DNA of 64,000 nucleotides from positions 186,001-250,000 of the forward strand of contig NZ_CADFDK010000008.1 of NCBI RefSeq assembly GCF_902832885.1, written 5' to 3'. Of this stretch, positions 37,770-46,267 are shown one piece after another. The position numbers and the translations under genes are program-made. A model generated the notes under the pieces. It worked only from the letters and a program-made list of their open reading frames with translations. It was not told the DNA's origin and searched no databases. This DNA comes from Burkholderia seminalis DSM 23518 (GTDB lineage Bacteria > Pseudomonadota > Gammaproteobacteria > Burkholderiales > Burkholderiaceae). Numbering within the stretch: the first letter of the stretch is position 1; each line of letters starts with the position of its first letter.

Positions 37770-38273
37770 ATGAACCCGCGTATCCAGCGCATCACGCCGT
37801 TCCTGTGGTTCGACCGCGACGCCGAGGCGGCGGCCGGCTTCTACGTGTCGGTGTTCGACAACGCGCGCATCGTGCACGTCGCGCGCTACGGCAAGGCCGG
37901 CGCGCACGCGTCCGGCAGCGCGGAGGGCGCGGTGATGACCGTCGCGTTCGAGCTCGACGGGCAGGCGTTCGTCGCGCTGAACGGCGGCCCCGTGTTCCAG
38001 ATCACGCCGGCCGTGTCGTTCGTCGTCAACTGCCGCGACCAGGACGAGATCGATCATTACTGGGCACGCCTGTCCGAAGGCGGCGACGAGCGCGCGCAGC
38101 AGTGCGGCTGGTTGCGCGACCGCTTCGGCGTGTCGTGGCAGGTCGTGCCGGTGCAGATGGCCGAACTGATGACGGGCGACCCGGCGCGCGCCGAGCGCGT
38201 GATGGCGCAGGTGATGACGATGAAGAAGCTCGACCTCGCCGCGCTGCAGCAGGCGGCGGATCAGGCCGGATAA
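37770..38273 (+). CDS. VOC-superfamily (PhnB / 3-demethylubiquinone-methyltransferase-like) protein
   Basis: A 167-aa cytoplasmic protein with the PhnB-type start RITPFLWFDRDAEAAAGFYVSVF and the paired halves VMTVAFELDGQAFVALNGGP and FGVSWQVVPVQMAELM of a glyoxalase/bleomycin-resistance fold. Members are often annotated as methyltransferases, but that activity is not shown by the sequence. A GAGGAGA ribosome site precedes ATG 37770. Monocistronic between a terminator and a 297-bp gap. Confidence 0.8.
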   Translation: MNPRIQRITPFLWFDRDAEAAAGFYVSVFDNARIVHVARYGKAGAHASGSAEGAVMTVAFELDGQAFVALNGGPVFQITPAVSFVVNCRDQDEIDHYWARLSEGGDERAQQCGWLRDRFGVSWQVVPVQMAELMTGDPARAERVMAQVMTMKKLDLAALQQAADQAG

Positions 38274-38570
38274 TCGAATGCCGCGCACGTCACGCGATTA
38301 TCGTTGGTGCGCGGTTTCATTCGAATGTAATCAAATGCCGGATTATCGGGGGCTGTCGTTTCTGTCAGGTCTTCAAGATTATTAAAATGACGCGGCATGC
38401 AAGGCCGCGGTACCGCATTATGCTTAAGCGGCCTTTCCCGCGCGGCATCGGCGTCCATGCGAACGGGCGAGCGCCGGCCGGCAGGCGAAAGAGATGGAGT
38501 CCGGTGAAAATCAAACATATAATGCCGGCGTTGTTTCCGGGGTGCCAATATAAAACAGGAGGGTAATAAG
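38274..38570. other. 297-bp intergenic region
   Basis: AT-richer than its flanks with several ATTATCG / GGATTATCG-like copies near the left end. Apart from the promoter listed separately no gene or RNA is recognised. Confidence 0.45.
38495..38523 (+). promoter_or_regulatory. Candidate sigma-70 promoter of the DUF805 gene
   Basis: A perfect TATAAT (38518-38523) lies 17 bp after a weak -35 TGGAGT (38495-38500), 48 bp upstream of the start codon. Confidence 0.55.
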
Positions 38571-38951
38571 ATGGGTTTTTCCGAAGCCGTTCGTACCGCA
38601 CTCAATAAATACGCGACATTCGAAGGCCGTGCGCGTCGTGCCGAATACTGGTATTTCACGCTGCTGAGCGTCATTCTTTCGATCGCGGCCCAGGTCATCG
38701 GCGCGGCCGGCCGCGATGGCGGCCTGATCACGCTGCTGCTGCTCGGCGTCATCTGCCTGGTCTCGCTGGCGCTGCTCGTTCCCGGCATCGCGGTCAGCGT
38801 GCGCCGCCTGCACGATACGGGCCGCTCGGGCTGGTTCCTGCTGATCGCGCTGATTCCGGTGGTCGGCGGCATCCTGCTGCTCGTGTGGATGTGCTCGCGC
38901 GGCACCGACGGCCCGAACCGCTTCGGCGCCGATCCGATTCCGGCCGTCTGA
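38571..38951 (+). CDS. DUF805 family membrane protein
   Basis: A 126-aa integral membrane protein with the DUF805 signature: FEGRARRAEYWYFTLL near the N-terminus and RRLHDTGRSGWFLLIALIPVVG before the last helix, ending in the conserved GTDGPNRFG. About three transmembrane helices. No function is established for the family. AGGAGGG precedes ATG 38571. Confidence 0.85.
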   Translation: MGFSEAVRTALNKYATFEGRARRAEYWYFTLLSVILSIAAQVIGAAGRDGGLITLLLLGVICLVSLALLVPGIAVSVRRLHDTGRSGWFLLIALIPVVGGILLLVWMCSRGTDGPNRFGADPIPAV

Positions 38952-39284
38952 CCGGCCCCGCCCCGGCGCGCGAGCGTCGCGCCGGGGCCTGAATATCCCG
39001 CCTTTCCCGCCCGTCGGTTCACCGCAGTCGTTTCACCCTTTTCCCCGCTTCCCGCCGTCGGCGTCCTGCCCGCGGCCGACCCCTCGCCATCGCGCCGATC
39101 GGCACGTTTTTCCGCGTTGCCGCGCGTCGCTGCGCCCCCGCGCCAGCCGCGTTCGCACCGGCTCGCCCGATTCTCCGAAATACCCCCCTTTCCCGGCTTT
39201 GCTCGACCGATCGGCGTTTGACGCCTGCATGAATAATCGGTGTCACTGGAAAGCGGCATTCCGCCGTACCCGACTGGAGGCCCC
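38952..39284. other. 333-bp upstream region of flhB
   Basis: It holds the hairpin after the DUF805 gene and should contain the FlhDC-dependent promoter of the flhBAFG-fliA operon. No confident promoter motif could be read. Confidence 0.4.
38960..38988 (+). terminator. Hairpin after the DUF805 gene
   Basis: An 11-bp GC-only stem (GCCCCGGCGCG with its complement) around a 7-nt loop, 9 bp after the stop. No T-run follows. Confidence 0.45.
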
Positions 39285-40484
39285 GTGGCAGACGAGAGCG
39301 ATCTCGACAAGACCGAAGCCGCCACTCCCAGGCGCCGCGAGAAGGCGCGCGAGGAGGGGCAGGTCGCGCGTTCGCGCGAGCTGGCTTCGTTCGCGCTGCT
39401 CGCGGCCGGGTTCTACGGCGCATGGCTGCTCGCGGGCCCGTCGGGCGCGCATCTGCAGACGATGCTGCGCGGCGCGTTCACGTTCGATCGCGCGACCGCA
39501 TTCGACACGAACCGGATGCTGTCGGCGGCCGGCAGCGCGAGCCTCGAGGGCCTCACCGCGCTGCTGCCGATCCTCGCGCTCACCGGTCTCGCCGCGCTGC
39601 TCGCGCCGATGGCGCTCGGCGGCTGGCTGATCTCGCAGAAGACGTTCGAGCTGAAGTTCGACCGCCTGAACCCGATCTCGGGCCTCGGCCGGATCTTCTC
39701 GATCCAGGGGCCGATCCAGCTCGGGATGTCGGTCGCGAAGACGATCGTCGTCGGCGGGATCGGCGGCGTCGCGATCTGGCGCAGCAAGGACGAACTGCTC
39801 GGCCTCGCGACGCAGCCGCTCGGCGTCGCGCTCCCCGACGCGCTGCACCTGGTCGCCGTGTGCTGCGGCACGACGGTCGCCGGGATGCTGGTGGTCGCCG
39901 CGCTCGATGTGCCTTACCAAATCTGGCAGTACAACAAGAAGTTGCGCATGACGAAGGAAGAAGTGAAGCGCGAGCATCGCGAGAACGAAGGCGATCCGCA
40001 CGTGAAGGGGCGGATCCGCCAGCAGCAGCGCGCGATCGCGCGCCGCCGGATGATGGCGGCCGTGCCGAAGGCCGACGTGGTCGTCACGAACCCGACCCAC
40101 TTCGCCGTTGCGCTGCAATACACGGACGGCGAGATGCGCGCGCCGAAGGTCGTCGCGAAGGGCGTGAACCTCGTCGCGGCGCGCATCCGCGAACTCGCGG
40201 CCGAACACAACGTGCCGCTGCTCGAGGCGCCGCCGCTCGCGCGTGCGCTGTATCACAACGTCGAACTCGAGCGCGAGATCCCCGGCTCGCTGTACTCGGC
40301 CGTCGCCGAGGTGCTCGCGTGGGTCTACCAGCTCAAGCGCTTCCGCTCGGAAGGCGGCGCGTTTCCGGCGGTGCCGGTCGATCTCGACGTGCCGGCCGAA
40401 CTCGACAAGGGCACGTCGGTCGCCGCCGGCGACGAACGCGAGGAAGCCGAGGACACGCTCGGCCAGCAAGGAGCGTCGCAATGA
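39285..40484 (+). CDS. flhB: FlhB, flagellar type III export switch protein
   Basis: A 399-aa export-gate protein: a short N-terminal tail (DKTEAATPRRREKAREEGQVARS is the classic FlhB start; key part KTEAATPRRREKAREEGQ), four transmembrane helices, and a cytoplasmic domain with the self-cleavage motif NPTH at Asn269-His272, the same position as in E. coli. Cleavage switches export from rod/hook to filament proteins. GTG 39285 follows CTGGAGG. The frame upstream is not conserved. Confidence 0.95.
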   Translation: MADESDLDKTEAATPRRREKAREEGQVARSRELASFALLAAGFYGAWLLAGPSGAHLQTMLRGAFTFDRATAFDTNRMLSAAGSASLEGLTALLPILALTGLAALLAPMALGGWLISQKTFELKFDRLNPISGLGRIFSIQGPIQLGMSVAKTIVVGGIGGVAIWRSKDELLGLATQPLGVALPDALHLVAVCCGTTVAGMLVVAALDVPYQIWQYNKKLRMTKEEVKREHRENEGDPHVKGRIRQQQRAIARRRMMAAVPKADVVVTNPTHFAVALQYTDGEMRAPKVVAKGVNLVAARIRELAAEHNVPLLEAPPLARALYHNVELEREIPGSLYSAVAEVLAWVYQLKRFRSEGGAFPAVPVDLDVPAELDKGTSVAAGDEREEAEDTLGQQGASQ

Positions 40485-40560
40485 TCCGCCCCCACGCTCA
40501 CCCGTGCGCGCCGTTCCCCGTAGCGGCTACCGCCCCTGACGCGGCCCGGCCGGAGGCAGC

Positions 40561-42663
40561 ATGAGCACCCCGACCACCGGCCTGTTCGCCAAGCGCCAGA
40601 ACCCGTTCGCCGGCACGAACCTGCGCGCGCTCGCGGGCCCGATCCTCATCTGCATGATTCTGGGGATGATGATCCTGCCGCTGCCGCCGATGCTGCTGGA
40701 TCTGCTGTTCACGTTCAACATCGCGCTGTCGGTGATGGTGCTGCTCGTCAGCATGTACACGATGAAGCCGCTCGACTTCGCGGCGTTCCCGAGCGTGCTG
40801 CTGTTCTCGACGCTGCTGCGCCTGTCGCTGAACGTCGCGTCGACGCGCGTCGTGCTGCTCGAGGGCCACACCGGGCCGGACGCCGCCGGCCAGGTGATCG
40901 AGGCGTTCGGCCACTTCCTCGTCGGCGGCAATTTCGCGGTCGGCATCGTCGTGTTCGTGATCCTGATGATCATCAACTTCATGGTGATCACGAAGGGCGC
41001 GGGGCGGATCGCCGAAGTGTCCGCGCGCTTCACGCTCGACGCGATGCCCGGCAAGCAGATGGCGATCGACGCCGACCTGAACGCGGGCCTCATCAACGAG
41101 GAACAGGCGCGCAAGCGGCGTCTCGCCGTGTCGCAGGAAGCCGAGTTCTACGGGTCGATGGACGGCGCGTCGAAGTTCGTGCGCGGCGATGCGATCGCCG
41201 GCCTGATCATCATGGCGATCAACGTGATCGGCGGGCTGATCGTCGGGATGGTCCAGCACGACATGTCGTTCGCCGCGGCCGGCACGAACTACACGCTGCT
41301 GACGATCGGCGACGGCCTCGTCGCGCAGATCCCGTCGCTCGTGATCTCGACTGCAGCCGGCGTGATCGTGTCGCGTGTCGCGACCGACGAGGACATCGGC
41401 ACGCAGATCACCGGCCAACTGTTCACGAACCCGCGCGTGCTGACGATCACCGGCGTGATCATCGTGGTCATGGGGCTGATCCCCGGGATGCCGCACTTCG
41501 CGTTTCTCGCGCTCGGCGGCGGCGCGATCTGGCTGGCCCGCACGCTGACCCGGCGCGCGGCGGCCCGCAAGGCGGCCGGCGACGTGACCGACATCGCGCC
41601 GCCCGCGGTGCTGCCGTCCGACAGCCACGAGGCAACCTGGGACGACGTGCAGCTGATCGATCCGCTCGGCCTCGAAGTCGGCTACCGGCTGATCCCGCTT
41701 GTCGACAAGGGCAGCGACGGCGAGCTGCTCAAGCGCATCAAGAGCATCCGCAAGAAATTCGCGCAGGAAATCGGCTTCCTGCCGCCGGTGATCCATATCC
41801 GCGACAACCTCGAGCTGCGGCCGAATGCGTACCGGATCGCGCTGAAGGGCGTCGAGATCGGCGTCGGCGAAGTGTTCCCGGGCCAGTGGCTCGCGATCAA
41901 CCCGGGCCAGGTGACGGCCGCGCTGCCGGGCGCGGTCACGCAGGATCCCGCGTTCGGGCTGCCGGCCGTGTGGATCGACGTCGCGCTGCGCGAGCAGGCG
42001 CAGGTGTACGGCTACACGGTGGTCGACGCGAGCACGGTCGTCGCGACGCACCTGAACCATCTCGTCGTCCAGCATGCGGCCGAACTGCTCGGCCGCCAGG
42101 AAGTGCAGGCGCTCATCGAGCGCACCGGCAAGGACGCGCCGTCGCTCGTCGAGGACCTCGTGCCGAAGACGATCTCGCTGACGACGCTGCAGAAGGTGCT
42201 GCAGAACCTGCTCGAGGAAGGCGTGCCGATCCGCGACATGCGCACGATCCTCGAGGCCGTGTCCGAACACGCGGGCCGCGGCGACGCGTACGAGATCACG
42301 GCCGCGGTGCGGCTCTCGCTCGGCCGCGCGATCACGCAGCAGTGGTATCCGGGCGCCGGCGAAATGCAGGTGATGGGCCTCGATGCGAATCTCGAGCGCG
42401 TGCTGTCGCAGGCGCTCGCCACCGGCGCGAACCCGGGCCTCGAACCCGGCCTCGCGCACAACCTTCTGACCGGCACGCAGCAAGCGATGCTGCGTCAACA
42501 GAATCTCGGGCTGCCGCCCGTGCTGCTCGTGCAGCACGCGCTGCGCGCGATGCTCGCGCGTTTCCTGCGCCGCAGCCTGCCGCAATTGAAAGTGCTGTCG
42601 TATGCCGAAGTGCCGGACACACGCACGATCAAGGTCGTTAACGTCATCGGGGGTTCCGCTTGA
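40561..42663 (+). CDS. flhA: FlhA, flagellar type III export gate protein
   Basis: A 700-aa protein with about eight N-terminal helices (ILICMILGMMILPLPPMLLD; FNIALSVMVLLVSMYTM; LLRLSLNVASTRVVLL) forming the export gate, the FHIPEP-type segment between helices, and a cytoplasmic domain of about 350 residues that docks chaperone-substrate complexes. Length and motifs are normal. 76 bp after flhB; its stop overlaps the flhF TTG start. Confidence 0.96.
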   Translation: MSTPTTGLFAKRQNPFAGTNLRALAGPILICMILGMMILPLPPMLLDLLFTFNIALSVMVLLVSMYTMKPLDFAAFPSVLLFSTLLRLSLNVASTRVVLLEGHTGPDAAGQVIEAFGHFLVGGNFAVGIVVFVILMIINFMVITKGAGRIAEVSARFTLDAMPGKQMAIDADLNAGLINEEQARKRRLAVSQEAEFYGSMDGASKFVRGDAIAGLIIMAINVIGGLIVGMVQHDMSFAAAGTNYTLLTIGDGLVAQIPSLVISTAAGVIVSRVATDEDIGTQITGQLFTNPRVLTITGVIIVVMGLIPGMPHFAFLALGGGAIWLARTLTRRAAARKAAGDVTDIAPPAVLPSDSHEATWDDVQLIDPLGLEVGYRLIPLVDKGSDGELLKRIKSIRKKFAQEIGFLPPVIHIRDNLELRPNAYRIALKGVEIGVGEVFPGQWLAINPGQVTAALPGAVTQDPAFGLPAVWIDVALREQAQVYGYTVVDASTVVATHLNHLVVQHAAELLGRQEVQALIERTGKDAPSLVEDLVPKTISLTTLQKVLQNLLEEGVPIRDMRTILEAVSEHAGRGDAYEITAAVRLSLGRAITQQWYPGAGEMQVMGLDANLERVLSQALATGANPGLEPGLAHNLLTGTQQAMLRQQNLGLPPVLLVQHALRAMLARFLRRSLPQLKVLSYAEVPDTRTIKVVNVIGGSA

Positions 42664-44441
42664 ACATTCGCAAATTCACCGGCGCAACGAGCCGCGACGC
42701 ACTTCGTCTCGTGCGCGAGGCGCTCGGCGCCGACGCGGTCGTGCTGTCGAACCGCACGCTCGATGACGGCAGCGTCGAAATCGTTGCACTCGCCGATTCG
42801 GACCTGGCCGCGGTGACGCCGCCGGCCGCCCGCTCGCGCCTCGCCACGCCGCGCCTGCCGGAATCCGTGCCGGCCGCCGCCGTGCCGGGCATCGTGTCGC
42901 GCCCGGGCGCGGTACCGGCGCGCCCGGTCATGAATCCTTATGCCGCCGGCGAAGGCGGGCTGCCGGACGTGTTCTCGTCCGTGTTCGGCGCGAGCGCCGA
43001 CGCGGAGGAGCCGGACGCGCACGCGTCGGCGCTCGATGCGGATGCGCCGGCCATGCCGCCGGCTGCGGCCTCGCCGCCGATCGCCACGTCCGCCGCCGGC
43101 ATCGCCGCCGACACCCCGGCCGCCGGCGCGGCCGAACCTGCCCCCTGGCTGGTCGAGCACGCGAAGCGCCTGACGCAGCAGCGCGACGCGCTGATCGCAC
43201 GCGCGCAGGCGCCGGCCACGCCGCCCGCGAGCGCACCCGCGCCGCAGGCCGCCGCGCGCGCGACGCCGCCCGACTGGGCGCGCGACATCGTGCGCGACGC
43301 CGAGCGCCGGATGCCGGCCGCCTCCCGCGCGCCCGACACGGGCGCCGCGCACGCGGCAAAGACGGCCGAGCGCGCGCGCCTGTCCGCCGACACGGCCGCC
43401 GCGGTGGCCGACGCGGTGAAGTCGCGCATCGAGCGGATCGTCAACGACACGGTGATGCAGGAACTCGGCGAACTGCGCGGGATGATGGAAGAGCAGTTCG
43501 ACAGCCTGAAGTGGCACGACCGCCAGCGTCGCAGCGCCGTGCACGGCGCGCTGACGAAGCACCTGTTCGCGGCCGGTTTCTCCGCGCAGCTCGTGCGGAT
43601 GCTGGTCGACAACCTGCCGTCCGGCGACGGCACGCAGACCTTCGAACAGGCCGCCGAATGGGCGCAGTCGGTGCTCGCGTCGAACCTGCCGGTGCTCGAC
43701 AGCGAGGATGCGCTGATGGAGCGCGGCGGCGTGTTCGCGCTGATGGGGCCGACGGGCGTCGGCAAGACGACCACCACCGCGAAGCTGGCCGCGCGCTGCG
43801 TGATGCGCTTCGGCGCGAGCAAGGTCGCGCTGCTGACCACCGACAGCTACCGGATCGGCGGCCACGAGCAGTTGCGCATCTTCGGCAAGATCCTCGGCGT
43901 GCCGGTGCACGCGGTGAAGGATGCGGGCGATCTCGCGCTCGCGCTGTCCGAGCTGCGCAACAAGCACATCGTGCTGATCGACACGATCGGCATGAGCCAG
44001 CGCGACCGCGCGGTGTCCGACCAGATCGCGATGCTGCACGGCGCGAACGCGCCGGTGCAGCGCTTGCTGCTGCTCAACGCGACGAGCCACGGCGACACGC
44101 TCAACGAAGTCGTGCAGGCATACCGCAGCGCGGGCGAGCATCCGCACGCGGCATCCTCCGATCTCGCCGGCTGCATCCTCACGAAGCTCGACGAGGCGAC
44201 CCACCTCGGCGGCGTGCTCGACACGGTGATCCGCTACAAGCTGCCGGTCCACTACGTGTCGACCGGCCAGAAGGTGCCGGAGAACCTGTACGTCGCCTCG
44301 ACCAAATTCCTGCTGAAGAGCGCGTTCTGTGTGCCGCGCGACGGCTCCCCCTTCGTGCCGCAAGACGAGGACATGCCGACGCTGCTTTCCGCACTGACCG
44401 CACGTTCCACCGCCGAGCTGCACGAGGTGCGATTTGGATAA
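42660..44441 (+). CDS. flhF: FlhF, SRP-type GTPase controlling flagellar placement
   Basis: A 593-aa GTPase. The N-terminus MNIRKFTGATSRDALRLVRE is typical; residues 75-235 are an Ala/Pro-rich, weakly conserved linker, longer than in most FlhF proteins. The NG domain has G1 GPTGVGKTTTTAKLAA, TDSYRIGGHEQL, G3 DTIGMSQRD and G4 TKLDEATHLGG. It starts with TTG in a TTGA overlap with the flhA stop, implying translational coupling. Confidence 0.93.
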   Translation: MNIRKFTGATSRDALRLVREALGADAVVLSNRTLDDGSVEIVALADSDLAAVTPPAARSRLATPRLPESVPAAAVPGIVSRPGAVPARPVMNPYAAGEGGLPDVFSSVFGASADAEEPDAHASALDADAPAMPPAAASPPIATSAAGIAADTPAAGAAEPAPWLVEHAKRLTQQRDALIARAQAPATPPASAPAPQAAARATPPDWARDIVRDAERRMPAASRAPDTGAAHAAKTAERARLSADTAAAVADAVKSRIERIVNDTVMQELGELRGMMEEQFDSLKWHDRQRRSAVHGALTKHLFAAGFSAQLVRMLVDNLPSGDGTQTFEQAAEWAQSVLASNLPVLDSEDALMERGGVFALMGPTGVGKTTTTAKLAARCVMRFGASKVALLTTDSYRIGGHEQLRIFGKILGVPVHAVKDAGDLALALSELRNKHIVLIDTIGMSQRDRAVSDQIAMLHGANAPVQRLLLLNATSHGDTLNEVVQAYRSAGEHPHAASSDLAGCILTKLDEATHLGGVLDTVIRYKLPVHYVSTGQKVPENLYVASTKFLLKSAFCVPRDGSPFVPQDEDMPTLLSALTARSTAELHEVRFG

Positions 44442-45252
44442 ACGGATCATCGACCAGGCCGAAGGGCTGCGGCGCCTGCTGGCCGGGCGCGCGTCGCGCA
44501 TCGTCGCGGTGACGGGCGGGCCGACGGGGGTGGGCTGCACGTCCGCCATCGTGAATCTGGCGACGGCGCTTGCGTCGCTCGGCAAGGACGTGCTCGTCGT
44601 CGACGAACGCGCCGACGTGCATTCGGCCAGCGCGACCCTGGCGGGCGCGTGGCTGCGCGACGGCGAACGCACGCGGGTGGCCGCCGGCTTCGGCCTGTGC
44701 GCGGCCGCGCGGCTCGCGCGTGCCGGCTACAGCGACGCGCAGTTGAGCGATTTCATCGACGGCCCGGCCGACATCGTGCTGGTCGACGCGCAGCTCGGCG
44801 CCGACGGTTCGTTCTCGGCGCTCGCCCGCGAGGCCCACGACGTGCTGGTCGTCACGCGGGTCGCCGCGCAGGCGATCACCGAGGCGTACGCATGCATGAA
44901 GCGGCTGCATTTCGCGCACGCGTTCGCGCAGTTCCGCGTGCTGACCAATCACGTCGGCAGCCACGCGGACGCGAAGACGGCCTTCGACAACCTCGCGGGC
45001 GTCGCGAGCCGCTACCTGACCGTGTCGATCGCCGACGCGGGCTGCGTGAGCGCCGATCCGCTCGTCGAGCATGCGCGCGAACTGATGCACGCGGTGGTCG
45101 ATGCGTTCCCGTCGTCGCCGGCCGCGCGCGACTACCGGCAGATTGCCGCCGACCTGCTGTACTGGCCGATGCGCCCGCGGCCGGGCACGGGGCGCGCGGT
45201 CCACGCGGGCGGCAAGCCGTCGTATGAGGCCGGCGCGGCACACGCCGCGTGA
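44434..45252 (+). CDS. flhG: FlhG (FleN/YlxH), MinD-like protein with degenerate P-loop
   Basis: A 272-aa ParA/MinD-fold partner of FlhF that limits flagellar number. The usual KGGVGKT deviant Walker A is replaced by GGPTGVGCTS, so neither the signature lysine nor the P-loop lysine is present. The following helix (AIVNLATALASLGKDVLVVDE) and the later DIVLVDAQLG region are recognisable. ATP hydrolysis may be lost or altered. It starts at TTG within the end of flhF (8-bp overlap) and is followed by fliA after 22 bp. Confidence 0.88.
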   Translation: MDKRIIDQAEGLRRLLAGRASRIVAVTGGPTGVGCTSAIVNLATALASLGKDVLVVDERADVHSASATLAGAWLRDGERTRVAAGFGLCAAARLARAGYSDAQLSDFIDGPADIVLVDAQLGADGSFSALAREAHDVLVVTRVAAQAITEAYACMKRLHFAHAFAQFRVLTNHVGSHADAKTAFDNLAGVASRYLTVSIADAGCVSADPLVEHARELMHAVVDAFPSSPAARDYRQIAADLLYWPMRPRPGTGRAVHAGGKPSYEAGAAHAA

Positions 45253-45274
45253 GCGCCACCGGAAGGAGAGAGCC

Positions 45275-46009
45275 ATGATGTACAACGCTCAAGGAAAGAT
45301 GTCCCAAGCCGACGTGCTCGCGCAATATGCGCCGCTCGTGCGTCGCCTCGGGCTGCAGCTCGTCGCGAAGATGCCGGCGAGCGTCGACCTCGACGATCTG
45401 ATCCAGGCCGGCATGATCGGCCTGATGGACGCGGCCGGCCGCTACAAGGAAGACCAGGGCGCGCAGTTCGAGACCTACGCGACGCAGCGCATCCGCGGCG
45501 CGATGCTCGACGAGCTGCGCAGCAACGACTGGCTGCCGCGCAGCCTGCGCAAGACGTCGCGCGAGGTCGAGCACGCGGTGCACCAGGTCGAGCAGCATCT
45601 CGGCCGCTCGGCGAGCGAGACCGAGATCGCCGAGCACCTGAAGATGCCGCTCGACGAATACCAGGGGATGCTGCAGGACCTGCACGGCAGCCAGCTCATC
45701 TACTACGAGGATTTCGACCGCGCGGCCGACGACGAGCCGTTTCTCGACCGCTATCGCGTCGATCACGCCGATCCGCTGTCGGCGCTGCTCGACGAGCACC
45801 TGCGCGAGGCGCTCGTCGAGGCGATCGAGCGGCTGCCGGAGCGCGAGAAGCTGCTGATGTCGCTGTACTACGAACGGGGTCTGAATCTGCGCGAGATCGG
45901 CGCGGTGCTCGAAGTGAGCGAGTCGCGCGTGTGCCAGCTGCACAGCCAGGCCGTCGCGCGCCTGCGCGCGCGGCTGCGCGAACAGGCCTGGGTCGGCGCG
46001 GAGTCCTGA
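45275..46009 (+). CDS. fliA: FliA, flagellar sigma-28 factor
   Basis: A 244-aa sigma factor. Region 2 has ASVDLDDLIQAGMIGLMDA and FETYATQRIRGAMLDELR; region 3 includes WLPRSLRKTSREVEHAVH; region 4 is LPEREKLLMSLYYERGLNLREIGAVL with the helix-turn-helix SESRVCQLHSQAVARLR. It directs late genes such as fliC, whose promoter in this window fits the consensus. GGAAGGAGAG precedes ATG 45275; an adjacent second ATG at 45278 could also serve. Confidence 0.96.
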   Translation: MMYNAQGKMSQADVLAQYAPLVRRLGLQLVAKMPASVDLDDLIQAGMIGLMDAAGRYKEDQGAQFETYATQRIRGAMLDELRSNDWLPRSLRKTSREVEHAVHQVEQHLGRSASETEIAEHLKMPLDEYQGMLQDLHGSQLIYYEDFDRAADDEPFLDRYRVDHADPLSALLDEHLREALVEAIERLPEREKLLMSLYYERGLNLREIGAVLEVSESRVCQLHSQAVARLRARLREQAWVGAES

Positions 46010-46093
46010 CCCTGTCAGGGCGGCCACGCGCGCCGACGCCGCGCGCTTGTGCCGTGCTTGCGTCGCGGTGCTCGCGCATTTTGCGCGCCGATT

Positions 46094-46102
46094 TGCTACA
46101 AT
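46094..46102 (+). promoter_or_regulatory. Extended -10 promoter of ahcY
   Basis: TGCTACAAT (extended -10 TGn + TACAAT) is located 13 bp before the riboswitch, fitting a transcript that starts just at the aptamer's 5' edge. No good -35 is visible. Confidence 0.55.
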
Positions 46103-46113
46103 CCCCTCCGTTT

Positions 46114-46166
46114 TCCGAGGAGCGTTGCGACGGACCGTCCGTGTCCGCCAGGCTCGGAAGGCTTCA
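46114..46166 (+). promoter_or_regulatory. S-adenosylhomocysteine (SAH) riboswitch
   Basis: The sequence contains the conserved blocks CCGAGGAGCGTTGCGACGG and CCAGGCTCGG. CCGAG (46115-46119) pairs with CTCGG (46153-46157) to form P1, with the conserved core between. It senses SAH and turns on SAH hydrolase, and it sits about 100 nt before ahcY. The downstream stretch to 46267 would hold the expression platform. Confidence 0.85.
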
Positions 46167-46267
46167 CCAAGCAGCCGTGCGGCGCGTTCAGCGATCGTCG
46201 CGCCGGCCCCGCTTCCTGAACGGCGCTCACGTCACCAATCTAGAACTTTTTTAGAAAGGAGGGCGTG

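Noticed and set aside
37770-38273. Ubiquinone methyltransferase function for the VOC protein
   Set aside because: The fold is glyoxalase-like and there is no SAM-binding motif, so only the superfamily is claimed.
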